A DNA stretch of 5,355 nt from Bacteroidales bacterium. GTDB lineage: Bacteria > Bacteroidota > Bacteroidia > Bacteroidales > NBLH01. A program made the translations under genes and the position numbers. Shown here in pieces: positions 1-5,355 of this stretch; within the stretch, counting starts at the first letter, position 1, and every line of letters begins with the position of its first letter. The stretch lies in NCBI GenBank assembly GCA_021647685.1, contig JAKIUH010000316.1:1-5355 (forward strand), given 5' to 3'. The notes under the pieces were generated by a model. The model ran no database searches. It saw nothing but the letters and a program-made list of their open reading frames with translations, and was not told where the DNA came from.

Positions 1-1450
1 ATTTAATATTTGCCAAAACTTCAACCAACAAATCCCAAAATTGTTGAACACTTGGAATATGCATGCGTTCATCCGGTGAATGTGCACCTTTAATGGTGGG
101 ACCAAAGGAAATCATATCCAAATAAGGATATTTTGTTAAAAACAAACCACACTCTAAACCAGCATGAATAGCTAAAACTTCAGGCTCTTTATCAAACAAA
201 CGGGCATAAGCGGCTTTTGTTGCTTTTAAAATTTCCGAATCCAACTTTGGAGTCCACCCCGGATACCCGTCAGAGTGGGTTACTTTTGCTCCGGCTAATT
301 CAAATACCGAACGTACCATAGCTGCAACATCAGTTAAAGCAGAATCAACCGAGCTTCTTTGGCTTGTTCCAATCATGATTTTATCCTCTTTAAATTTTAC
401 CGATGCTAAATTTGTGGATGTTTCAACTAAATTTTCAATAGTTTGGCTCATCGCTATTACTCCATGAGGACATGCATAAAGCGCTCTGATTAATTTATAT
501 TGTGTATCTCTATCAATAGCCGTTTTGGGATGCTCCACCGTAGTCATTTCCAAATTTAAATTAGGTTCGGTTTGTGCATATTCACTTTGAATTTCAGAGG
601 TATAAATATTCAAATTCAAACGAATTTGTTCTTTATCGTGTTGTTTTACGGAAATTATGGCATAAGCTTCGCGTGCAATGGCATTTCTAAGATTTCCTCC
701 ATTAAATTCCGAAAGTTTAAATTCAATTTTTTCAGATAATCTCCATAAAAAGCGGTTTAAAATTTTATTGGCATTTCCTAATCCCTTTTCAATATCATCA
801 CCCGAATGCCCACCTTTTAAACCACTTACTTTAATTTTACAAGAGTACCAGGAATCAGGAATGTTTTCTTTTTCATATTCCATTTCAACCGTAGTATCCA
901 TTCCACCGGCACAGCCAATATACAATTCACCCTCATCTTCCGAGTCCAGATTTATTAAAATTTTTCCTTTCAAAAAACCGGGTTGTAAGCCAAAAGCTCC
1001 GGTCATACCGGTTTCTTCATCCGATGTAAAAAGGCATTCTAAATCGGGATGTACTATATCATCAGATGCTAAAACAGCCAAAGCTGCTGCCACACCTATT
1101 CCATCATCTCCGCCCAGAGTAGTTCCTTTTGCTTTCACCCAATCGCCATCGATATAGGTTTGAATTGGGTCCATATCAAAATTAAAATCTACCTCACTGT
1201 TTTTTTCGCAAACCATATCGCTATGACTTTGCAAAATTACCGGTGTTGCATTTTCCATGCCCATTGTTGCAGGCTTTATTATTACTACATTTCCTGCATT
1301 GTCTTTTTCTGCTTCAAGCTGATGTTTTTTGGCAAAATTCAATAAATAGTCAATTATTTTTTCTTCTTTTTTTGAAGGGCGGGGAATTTGAGTTATTTCA
1401 TCAAAATATTTCCAAACTAATTCCGGCTTCAATTTACTGATATTATTCAT
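1..1450 (-). CDS. pepD: Aminoacyl-histidine dipeptidase (PepD-type, peptidase family M20), C-terminal end at the window edge
   Basis: Cytosolic zinc dipeptidase of broad specificity that splits dipeptides, including Xaa-His, for amino-acid recycling. Read on the minus strand, 483 codons are open from ATG at 1450 to the window edge. E. coli PepD is about 485 residues, so probably only the stop or a few codons are missing. It aligns with E. coli PepD from memory with a constant offset of four residues. The metal ligands are present: H76 (in QSHSDMV), D115 (in GTTLGGDDGIG), E146 (in SDEETGM), D169 (in NLDSEDEGE) and H457 (in GAHSPDE). So are the catalytic D78 and E145. Other family blocks are GLKGGHSGDD (210-219), GGNLRNAIAREA (251-262), GYPGWTP (395-401) and IHAGLECGLF (428-437). 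The lid/dimerisation domain lies roughly at 195-385. An in-frame TAA four codons before the ATG fixes the start. No frameshift is seen. It is divergent from the next locus and has its own promoter. Confidence 0.96.
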   Translation of the reverse strand, partial: MNNISKLKPELVWKYFDEITQIPRPSKKEEKIIDYLLNFAKKHQLEAEKDNAGNVVIIKPATMGMENATPVILQSHSDMVCEKNSEVDFNFDMDPIQTYIDGDWVKAKGTTLGGDDGIGVAAALAVLASDDIVHPDLECLFTSDEETGMTGAFGLQPGFLKGKILINLDSEDEGELYIGCAGGMDTTVEMEYEKENIPDSWYSCKIKVSGLKGGHSGDDIEKGLGNANKILNRFLWRLSEKIEFKLSEFNGGNLRNAIAREAYAIISVKQHDKEQIRLNLNIYTSEIQSEYAQTEPNLNLEMTTVEHPKTAIDRDTQYKLIRALYACPHGVIAMSQTIENLVETSTNLASVKFKEDKIMIGTSQRSSVDSALTDVAAMVRSVFELAGAKVTHSDGYPGWTPKLDSEILKATKAAYARLFDKEPEVLAIHAGLECGLFLTKYPYLDMISFGPTIKGAHSPDERMHIPSVQQFWDLLVEVLANIK

Positions 1451-1495
1451 TTTGTATATTATTTATAGGTTTGTAAATGAAACTATTATAAAATT

Positions 1496-1526
1496 CAAAG
1501 GTAAATTTAATAATTATATTTTTCAA
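1496..1526 (-). promoter_or_regulatory. Bacteroidota-type promoter for pepD
   Basis: On the minus strand TTG (1526-1524) is followed by 20 bases and then TACCTTTG (1503-1496), which fits the TAnnTTTG -7 consensus of the primary Bacteroidota sigma factor. Transcription would start near 1490, giving a leader of about 40 nt before the pepD ATG. The -33 element is only partial (ATTG rather than TTTG). The match and the position are seen; activity is inferred. Confidence 0.6.
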
Positions 1527-1579
1527 TAATTACCGAAACAAGTTTATTTATTTTACGTAAAACTTAAAAAGAAGCAATT

Positions 1580-1601
1580 ATAAGGAATTAAATTTCCTTA
1601 T
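1580..1601. other. Inverted repeat ahead of the broken gene (weak terminator or operator)
   Basis: ATAAGGAA (1580-1587) and TTCCTTAT (1594-1601) form a perfect 8-bp stem with a 6-base loop, and a T run follows to 1605. It sits between the divergent pepD promoter and the ATG at 1623. It could be a weak terminator, an operator, or chance in AT-rich DNA; the two GC pairs make it slightly better than the other palindromes nearby. Confidence 0.25.
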
Positions 1602-1622
1602 TTTTATACAAAAATTTTAATT

Positions 1623-1883
1623 ATGAAAAAACTTATACTATTAATCGTTCTATTGTTAACGATAAAAATGTCGGATGCTCAAGTATGGCTAAATAATCTG
1701 CAAAAAAATAAATCTACAAAAGAATTAAACTTCTATGATTATCAAAAAGCATTTAATGAATATTGGAAACCTTACCATGTAAAAAGAGCCTATTGTTATG
1801 TAGATGGAAAAAAAGTAAAAGCTGCCGGCTGGAAACAATTTAAACGCAGGGAATGGGATATGGAAGGACAGATTGACAAATAA
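1623..1883 (+). CDS. N-terminal fragment of a large secreted BNR/sortilin-like protein (probable gene remnant)
   Basis: An 86-residue open frame. Residues 1-19 are a clear signal peptide: Lys-Lys, a leucine/isoleucine-rich core, and a likely cleavage after SDA before Q20. The rest carries a pattern I know from the start of large secreted Bacteroidota proteins, often with BNR/VPS10-like beta-propeller repeats and a type IX secretion C-terminal domain: NFYDYQKAFNEYW (36-48), then GWKQFKRREWDME (69-81). Such proteins usually run to many hundreds of residues, so this one is cut short. After QIDK the frame stops at 1881-1883, but the next frame reads KTNGR over the same bases, which fits the usual continuation and suggests a frameshift in the A-rich stretch near 1878-1886. 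The second fragment at 1900-2055 supports gene decay. Translation of a secreted 67-residue peptide cannot be ruled out. No convincing promoter was found upstream. Confidence 0.6.
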   Translation: MKKLILLIVLLLTIKMSDAQVWLNNLQKNKSTKELNFYDYQKAFNEYWKPYHVKRAYCYVDGKKVKAAGWKQFKRREWDMEGQIDK

Positions 1884-1899
1884 AACCAATGGAAGGTAA

Positions 1900-2055
1900 T
1901 TATCCAAAATGTATAAACTAGGCGTTTCACAAACAGAAGCAAATGCTGTAATCACCGGCTTACAAGACAATGGGAGCAAATTGCTACATACAGATAATTC
2001 TTGGTATGATGTAAAAGGCGGTGATGGATTTGGTATAAAAAATATCATTTCCTGA
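1900..2055 (+). pseudogene. Internal fragment of the same secreted BNR/sortilin-like protein family
   Basis: This frame opens after a TAA at 1897-1899 and runs to TGA at 2053-2055, with an ATG at 1909. It reads LSK, then MYKLGVSQTEANAVITG and LQDNGSKLL, then SWYDVKGGDGF. The order 'LGVSQT-AN-VITG-QDNG-KL--W-DV-GGDG' matches, from memory, a conserved propeller segment several hundred residues into these secreted Bacteroidota proteins. It lies only 17 bases after the end of the N-terminal fragment and in a different frame. I infer a large internal deletion with a join near 1894-1902, and loss of everything after GGDGFG, where homologs normally continue for hundreds of residues. Expression as an independent 48-residue protein seems unlikely. 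Confidence 0.6.
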
Positions 2056-2101
2056 TTTTTTTATCGATATTTGTAAACTATAAACTATTAAACAAATATT
2101 T

Positions 2102-2482
2102 ATGAAAACAATTTTGGCAAGCGGAGTAATATTTGCATTCATATCAATAGTAATGAGTGCGTTAGGAAGTCATGCTTTGAAGAGTATTTTGTCTGAAAAC
2201 GGGGCAAGTGCAAATTTTGCTTTAGCAAATCAGTTTATGATGTATCATGCACTGGCTTTAATACTTGTAGCTATTTTGTATCACCTGTTTCCCGAAATCA
2301 ATTTTAATTATGTAGCTTATGCTTTTATTATAGGAAGTATCCTGTTTCAAGGAATCTTATATTTGAAAAGTTTCTATCCGGAGAGTAAATTAGGCTTTTT
2401 AAACCCAATAGGTGGCTCTGTATTAATGATTGGCTGGTTATATTTTTTGTTTCTTGTGATAAAAGAAGTTAAATCGGCATAG
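2102..2482 (+). CDS. DUF423 family small integral membrane protein (YgdD/YwdK-like)
   Basis: A 126-residue protein of the usual length for DUF423 (UPF0382), an inner-membrane family of unknown function. Four hydrophobic helices are visible at about 4-26, 46-63, 69-88 and 100-120. The family signature positions are present: ALGSHAL (20-26, family GAFGAHAL), YHALAL (48-53), FQGILYL (82-88, family FSGSLY) and NPIGG followed by GW (101-105, 111-112), with a basic tail KEVK. The first helix could be mistaken for a signal peptide, but in this family it is retained. The only promoter-like element upstream is GATATTTG at 2066-2073, one mismatch from TAnnTTTG, well placed for a leader of about 20 nt but without a -33 match. 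The gene stands alone, 46 bases after the broken gene and about 300 before the dehydrogenase. Family assignment is firm; the physiological role is unknown. Confidence 0.93.
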   Translation: MKTILASGVIFAFISIVMSALGSHALKSILSENGASANFALANQFMMYHALALILVAILYHLFPEINFNYVAYAFIIGSILFQGILYLKSFYPESKLGFLNPIGGSVLMIGWLYFLFLVIKEVKSA

Positions 2483-2778
2483 TCTTTTTTTAATTAATAT
2501 ACTGATATTAAATATTATGAATATCCTTAAATATGCAAGTGGCAAATTAATTTGTTTGGGGTCATCGGATAAATAATTTAAACAAAGTGAAATAAACTAT
2601 ATAATAAATGGCTGCCAATTAACAAATTCATCCTATGACTTGCTGATATTAGGAATATTAAAAAAAGATGTTATATAATATTATATTTTTTTAGCGAAAT
2701 CAATTGATATAATATTTTAAGATATAAAAATATCGTATTTTTGGTATTTTAAAATAGGAAAACTAAATCTATATTAAT
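2483..2778. other. Intergenic region with no supported gene
   Basis: Very AT-rich, with no convincing coding frame; the longest ATG frame noticed on the plus strand is about 19 codons (2517-2576). A T run follows the DUF423 stop (2484-2491) without a stem. An all-AT 14-base palindrome at 2673-2686 followed by T residues might act as a weak terminator but is close to what chance gives. The phrase CTGATATTA occurs twice (2502-2510 and 2643-2651). The downstream end carries the -7 element for the dehydrogenase gene. Confidence 0.6.
2736..2743 (+). promoter_or_regulatory. Putative -7 element for the dehydrogenase gene
   Basis: TATTTTTG matches TAnnTTTG exactly and lies 35 bases before the ATG at 2779, so transcription would start near 2750 with a leader of about 28 nt. 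No TTTG or TTG is found at the expected -33 distance; the nearest TTG (2704-2706) is 29 bases upstream. A small inverted repeat, GATAT-AAAA-ATATC (2721-2734), sits just before it. Confidence 0.45.
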
Positions 2779-3975
2779 ATGGCAAAAAGAACTATTGTTG
2801 CAATGCCGGGTGACGGTATTGGCAAAGCGGTTTTGGATGAAGCAATCCGCGTATTAGAGGCAGCCGGTTTTGAGGCTGATTATGTTGAAGGTGATATTGG
2901 TTGGGAATTTTGGCGTAAAGAAGGAAATCCTTTACCTGAACGTACCATCAAATTATTAGAAGAACATAAAATTGGTCTTTTTGGAGCAATTACTTCTAAA
3001 CCTAAAGATGAAGCCTTTGAAGAATTAGCCCCTGAACTTAAAGAAAAAGGCTTGGTTTATTCGAGCCCGATTGTTGGATTACGCCAACATTTTGGTTTGG
3101 ATATTTGTGCCCGCCCATGCAAAACCTATAAAGGCAACCCTTTGAACTTTATCAGAAGAGGAAAAGGAGATACTATTGAAGAGCCTGAAGTAGATGTGGT
3201 AATCTTCCGTCAAAATACCGAAGGATTATACGGTGGAGTTGAATGGTCAAATCCTAATGAAAAAGTTTATGATGCATTAATGACGCATCCGAAATTTAAG
3301 AAGAACTTTGGTCATGTGCCTAAAGAAGAAATATCGGTTTCTACACGCATATTTACAAAAAAGGCTACCGAAAGAATTTTGCGTGCAGCTTTCAATCATG
3401 CAAAAAAATACGGCTACAAATCGGTAACACTATGTGAAAAACCAAATGTTATTCGTGAAACATCGGGCATGATGTATAAAATGGCTTTGCAAATTCAAAA
3501 AACGGATTTTCCGGAAATTGCTCTTTGGAATACCAATATTGATGCCCAAATGATGTGGCTTACTAAAAATCCTGAAGATTACGGAGTGATAGTTGCCGGA
3601 AATATGTTTGGAGATATTGTATCGGATGGTTTTGCCGGTTTAATCGGCGGATTAGGTTTTGCTTGCAGTGCACAGTATAATCCTGACAGCGGAATCGCTG
3701 TTTTTGAACCGACACACGGTTCAGCACCTAAATATGCAGATTATGAAGTATCTATTGTTAATCCTATTGCTATGATTGAATCTGCCTGTATGATGCTTGA
3801 CTTTATTGAAGAAAATGAAATTGCAAAAAAAATTCGCAAAGCAGTTGCCGAAGTAATCGCAGAAGGTAAAGTTCGTACCTACGATATGTTGAAAATGCGT
3901 GGAAAACCCGAGGTAATTCAGCAAGGAGCTGCATCAACCAAACAAATGGCAGACGCAATCATTGCAAAATTGTAA
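2779..3975 (+). CDS. Isocitrate/isopropylmalate dehydrogenase family protein, probably isocitrate dehydrogenase
   Basis: A metal-dependent beta-decarboxylating dehydrogenase of 398 residues, most likely the TCA-cycle enzyme converting isocitrate to 2-oxoglutarate. The N-terminus has the family PGDGIG (10-15). By alignment with E. coli Icd from memory, the substrate arginines are R102, R112 and R144, the catalytic pair Y151 and K221, and the metal aspartates D255, D279 and D283, the last two in NMFGDIVSDGFAG. The cofactor loop reads HGSAPKY (313-319) and the C-terminal loop TYDMLK (367-372). In E. coli Icd, Lys344, Tyr345, Val351 and Tyr391 mark NADP use; here K318, Y319, V327 and Y368 match and Arg395 is replaced by K372, so I infer NADP rather than NAD. 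The substrate loop is atypical: S96-P-I-V-G-L-R102, with Ile where Icd has Asn115. No leu genes are adjacent, which argues weakly against a leucine-pathway role. The gene stands alone, with a -7 element before it and a strong terminator after it. A homoisocitrate or other malate-like substrate is not excluded. Confidence 0.9.
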   Translation: MAKRTIVAMPGDGIGKAVLDEAIRVLEAAGFEADYVEGDIGWEFWRKEGNPLPERTIKLLEEHKIGLFGAITSKPKDEAFEELAPELKEKGLVYSSPIVGLRQHFGLDICARPCKTYKGNPLNFIRRGKGDTIEEPEVDVVIFRQNTEGLYGGVEWSNPNEKVYDALMTHPKFKKNFGHVPKEEISVSTRIFTKKATERILRAAFNHAKKYGYKSVTLCEKPNVIRETSGMMYKMALQIQKTDFPEIALWNTNIDAQMMWLTKNPEDYGVIVAGNMFGDIVSDGFAGLIGGLGFACSAQYNPDSGIAVFEPTHGSAPKYADYEVSIVNPIAMIESACMMLDFIEENEIAKKIRKAVAEVIAEGKVRTYDMLKMRGKPEVIQQGAASTKQMADAIIAKL

Positions 3976-3994
3976 GTAAAAAATAAAAAACAAC

Positions 3995-4028
3995 AAAAAA
4001 CAGTACCAAAACCGGTACTGTTTTTTTT
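3995..4028 (+). terminator. Intrinsic terminator of the dehydrogenase gene
   Basis: CAGTACC (4001-4007) pairs with GGTACTG (4014-4020) around the loop AAAACC. The stem is extended by six A-T pairs (A run 3995-4000 with the T run from 4021), giving 13 bp followed by further T residues to 4028. It starts 19 bases after the dehydrogenase stop. The A run on the other side could make it work in both directions, but no minus-strand gene converges on it. Confidence 0.92.
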
Positions 4029-4038
4029 ATAAAAAAAT

Positions 4039-4069
4039 TTTGAAAACCAAAATATAATCAGTATATTTG
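4039..4069 (+). promoter_or_regulatory. Strong Bacteroidota-type promoter upstream of the repeat region and ATPase gene
   Basis: TTTG (4039-4042), 19 bases, then TATATTTG (4062-4069): both halves match the Bacteroidota consensus exactly at an ideal spacing. It is the best promoter match in the window and begins 10 bases after the terminator T run. Transcription would start near 4076, about 460 nt before the ATPase start codon. Confidence 0.7.
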
Positions 4070-4137
4070 TAATAAATTTACAAAAAAGACAAATACAATA
4101 CACAGAATAATCATTCTATTTTCAATACATACAAAAC

Positions 4138-4533
4138 ATAAAACATTTATCCGCCAACTGACAGACACAGGGACGAGATTATTTAAAGAGATTAAATAAT
4201 TGTAAATCTATATGTTAGTGGATATTATGCTCATCCTTCGGGTTTAGAAAGCATTATAAATAATAAAAATAAACTTATGAAACATCTATGACCGCTAAAT
4301 AAAACACATAAACATTTGATTATTAATAAATTAGAATAAGTACAAGCCCTGAAATTAGAGGATGTTACATGAAACATCCATGACTAATAAATTAGACGCA
4401 CAGGGAAATGATTATTTAAGTAGATTAAATGAGTATCCTTTTATGTTTGTGTATGTTACATGTGGCAAATAAAAATAATTTAAAATAAGCACATGAAACA
4501 TTAAAAAATGATTAAAAAATAAACTCATAAAAA
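4138..4533 (+). repeat. Degenerate direct repeat, three to four units
   Basis: Units begin with AT(A/G)AAACAT at 4138, 4277, 4369 and 4493, so spacings are 139, 92 and 124 bases. Units 2 and 3 agree at 15 of their first 17 bases (ATGAAACATCTATGACC against ATGAAACATCCATGACT). The core of units 1 and 3 (4166-4197 and 4399-4430) agrees at 27 of 32 bases: CACAGGGA, three variable bases, GATTATTTAA, two variable bases, AGATTAAAT. Unit 2 carries a poorer version of that core (about 4305-4342). Unit 4 is short and runs into the ATPase start. ATGTTA or ATGTTACATG marks the ends of units 1-3. All alignments are by eye. Confidence 0.55.
4380..4472 (+). CDS. Possible 30-residue mini-ORF in repeat unit 3 (weak)
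   Basis: ATG at 4380 directly follows the hairpin at 4360-4379 and opens a frame of 30 residues, starting MTNKLDAQGNDYLSRLN and ending VYVTCGK. The matching core in repeat unit 1 reads QTQGRDYLKRLN in frame but lacks an ATG and ends early, and unit 2 is interrupted by stops. The five differences between the two cores fall in two codons and change both residues, so there is no sign of purifying selection on a peptide. I do not recognise it. It may be a leader peptide, a remnant of a duplicated gene, or chance. Confidence 0.15.
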   Translation: MTNKLDAQGNDYLSRLNEYPFMFVYVTCGK

Positions 4534-5355
4534 ATGATTATAGAATTTAAAGTAAAAAACTATTTATCTTTTAAAGAAGAGCAAATAGTCAGCTTTGAAG
4601 CCAGTCAAGATAAATATATGCAAGACTATCACTGCATAGATTTGCCCAATGGCGAACGCTTATTACGTATGGGTATGGTGTATGGCTCTAACGCATCCGG
4701 TAAAACCAATATGTTACTGGCATTAAATTTTTTAAAAGAAATTTGTACCCAATCATTAGATAGAGAGCAAAAAACCGGCTTTGTTCCTTTTGAGTTTGAT
4801 AGCGAAACACGAAAAAGTCCCGGATTTTTTGAAATTACACTCTATTTAAATAACATTAAATATATATACAATGTACTCTTAGATGAAAAAATAATCTACA
4901 GTGAAAAGCTGTATTTTTATCCGGGAACACAACCTGCCTTGGTTTTTCAAAGGCAATATAATCCAAAAACAAATGATTATTCATTAAAATCAGGCAGTAG
5001 AGTTAATATTGATTCGATTGAGCTTTCTGTACTTAAATCAAACACCTTAAACAATATGACCATAATAGCCGGTTTTAAAAAAACAAATATTCATTTTCCT
5101 GAATTACAATCTGTTTACCAGTGGTTTGAGCATGGTATCGAACCCATTATTCGCCCTTGGAATAATCTTTACAGAAATGTAATTGACAAAATTGAAAACC
5201 AAGAAGAGGGCTTTAAAGCATTTGTACTGGAAAATTTGGAAATTGCCGATTTTAAAATCAAAAGTATTGATGTAGAATTGGAAGATACAATGAATGAATT
5301 AAATAATACGGATTATGGCATGGGTGTTCAAGAAAATTATGCACGTTATTTTAAA
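4534..5355 (+). CDS. AAA15-family ATP-binding protein (COG1106, RloA-like), N-terminal part, cut by the window edge
   Basis: 274 codons are open to the last base with no stop. The start MIIEFKVKNYLSFKEEQ is the typical first strand and turn of ABC-type AAA15/SMC-like ATPases ('I--F-V-NF-SF'). It is followed by a Walker A motif, GSNASGKTN (51-59), and then helix MLLALNFLKEI. The middle (about 95-240) looks like the mixed beta/helical insertion seen in this family. The signature motif, Walker B and D-loop would lie beyond the window, in a protein usually of about 400-450 residues. Family members hydrolyse ATP and often pair with a nuclease-like partner (RloB, or the Toprim protein of PARIS) in defence islands; here the partner, if any, is outside. 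The start at 4534 is chosen because the family N-terminus begins there and the earlier ATG at 4508 stops after four codons. There is no Shine-Dalgarno, only an A-rich stretch. The specific subfamily and a defence role are inferred. Confidence 0.9.
   Translation, partial: MIIEFKVKNYLSFKEEQIVSFEASQDKYMQDYHCIDLPNGERLLRMGMVYGSNASGKTNMLLALNFLKEICTQSLDREQKTGFVPFEFDSETRKSPGFFEITLYLNNIKYIYNVLLDEKIIYSEKLYFYPGTQPALVFQRQYNPKTNDYSLKSGSRVNIDSIELSVLKSNTLNNMTIIAGFKKTNIHFPELQSVYQWFEHGIEPIIRPWNNLYRNVIDKIENQEEGFKAFVLENLEIADFKIKSIDVELEDTMNELNNTDYGMGVQENYARYFK

Larger units (their letters stand above)
4076..4533 (+). other. Long transcribed leader or small-RNA region with no convincing gene
   Basis: The stretch between the promoter at 4039-4069 and the ATPase ATG has no ORF longer than about 30 codons and stops in all frames. 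It holds the degenerate repeats described separately and two clear hairpins: ATTATTTAA-AGAGA-TTAAATAAT (4178-4200, 9 bp, all A-T) and GGATGTT-ACATGA-AACATCC (4360-4379, 7 bp with three G-C pairs). No intrinsic terminator was found before the ATPase gene, so one transcript through the region into the ATPase is the simplest reading. It may be an untranslated leader, a non-coding RNA gene, or remnants of duplicated coding DNA. Confidence 0.45.

Noticed and set aside
678..1440. Plus-strand open frames opposite pepD (678-1157, 1160-1345, 1243-1440)
   Set aside because: They are antisense shadows of the pepD coding frame; their translations look unlike any family, while the minus strand gives an uninterrupted, fully motif-bearing PepD.
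1551..1562. Perfect 12-base palindrome TTTTACGTAAAA between pepD and the broken gene
   Set aside because: Placed where an operator could be, but in DNA this AT-rich a few 12-base palindromes are expected per window, and there is no second copy.
1725..2048. Minus-strand open frame of 107 residues across the broken gene
   Set aside because: It is antisense to both recognisable fragments, low-complexity hydrophobic and phenylalanine-rich as AT-rich antisense frames are, and has no recognisable motif.
2543..2554. Perfect 12-base palindrome CAAATTAATTTG after the DUF423 gene
   Set aside because: Within the number expected by chance at this composition and not placed at a promoter.
2673..2692. 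All-AT 14-base palindrome followed by a T run as a terminator for the DUF423 gene
   Set aside because: No G-C pair in the stem, so it would be very weak, and it lies about 190 bases after the stop codon; chance is the simpler reading.
3721..4103. Minus-strand open frames over the end of the dehydrogenase gene and its terminator
   Set aside because: One lies wholly inside the dehydrogenase gene and the other spans its strong terminator; both are cysteine- and phenylalanine-rich shadow translations.
4138..4533. CRISPR array or type III toxin-antitoxin RNA repeats
   Set aside because: Spacing is irregular, the repeats are too diverged and too few, no cas genes are visible, and the downstream gene is an ATPase rather than a ToxN-type toxin.

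Overview
The window looks like chromosomal DNA of an AT-rich Bacteroidota bacterium, possibly near the Flavobacteriia. This rests on three things. Several start regions carry promoter motifs of the Bacteroidota type (TTTG or TTG, about 19-20 bases, then TAnnTTTG) with no clear Shine-Dalgarno sequences. The isocitrate/isopropylmalate dehydrogenase is of a type I associate with Bacteroidota. Broken pieces of a secreted repeat protein typical of that phylum lie in the middle. No rRNA, tRNA, CRISPR array or insertion sequence was seen.

Layout: (1) 1-1450, minus strand, an almost complete PepD-type M20 dipeptidase with its own promoter near 1496-1526. (2) 1623-2055, plus strand, a decayed gene: a signal peptide plus N-terminal fragment, then in another frame an internal fragment of what looks like the same family of large secreted BNR/sortilin-like proteins. 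(3) 2102-2482, a small DUF423 four-helix membrane protein. (4) 2779-3975, a complete isocitrate/isopropylmalate-type dehydrogenase, closed by a strong hairpin terminator. (5) 4029-4533, about 500 bases without a convincing gene. It starts with the best promoter in the window, directly after the terminator, and holds three or four degenerate copies of a repeat with small hairpins. (6) 4534 to the right edge, the first 274 codons of an AAA15-family ATPase (COG1106, RloA-like), a family often found in phage-defence loci.

The first four loci are housekeeping genes or debris and do not form one operon. The dehydrogenase is its own transcription unit, with a -7 element upstream and a terminator downstream. 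The most unusual part is the right end, where a strong promoter drives either a long (about 460 nt) repeat-bearing leader for the ATPase gene or a separate small RNA. Whether this is a defence locus depends on the gene after the ATPase, which lies outside the window.
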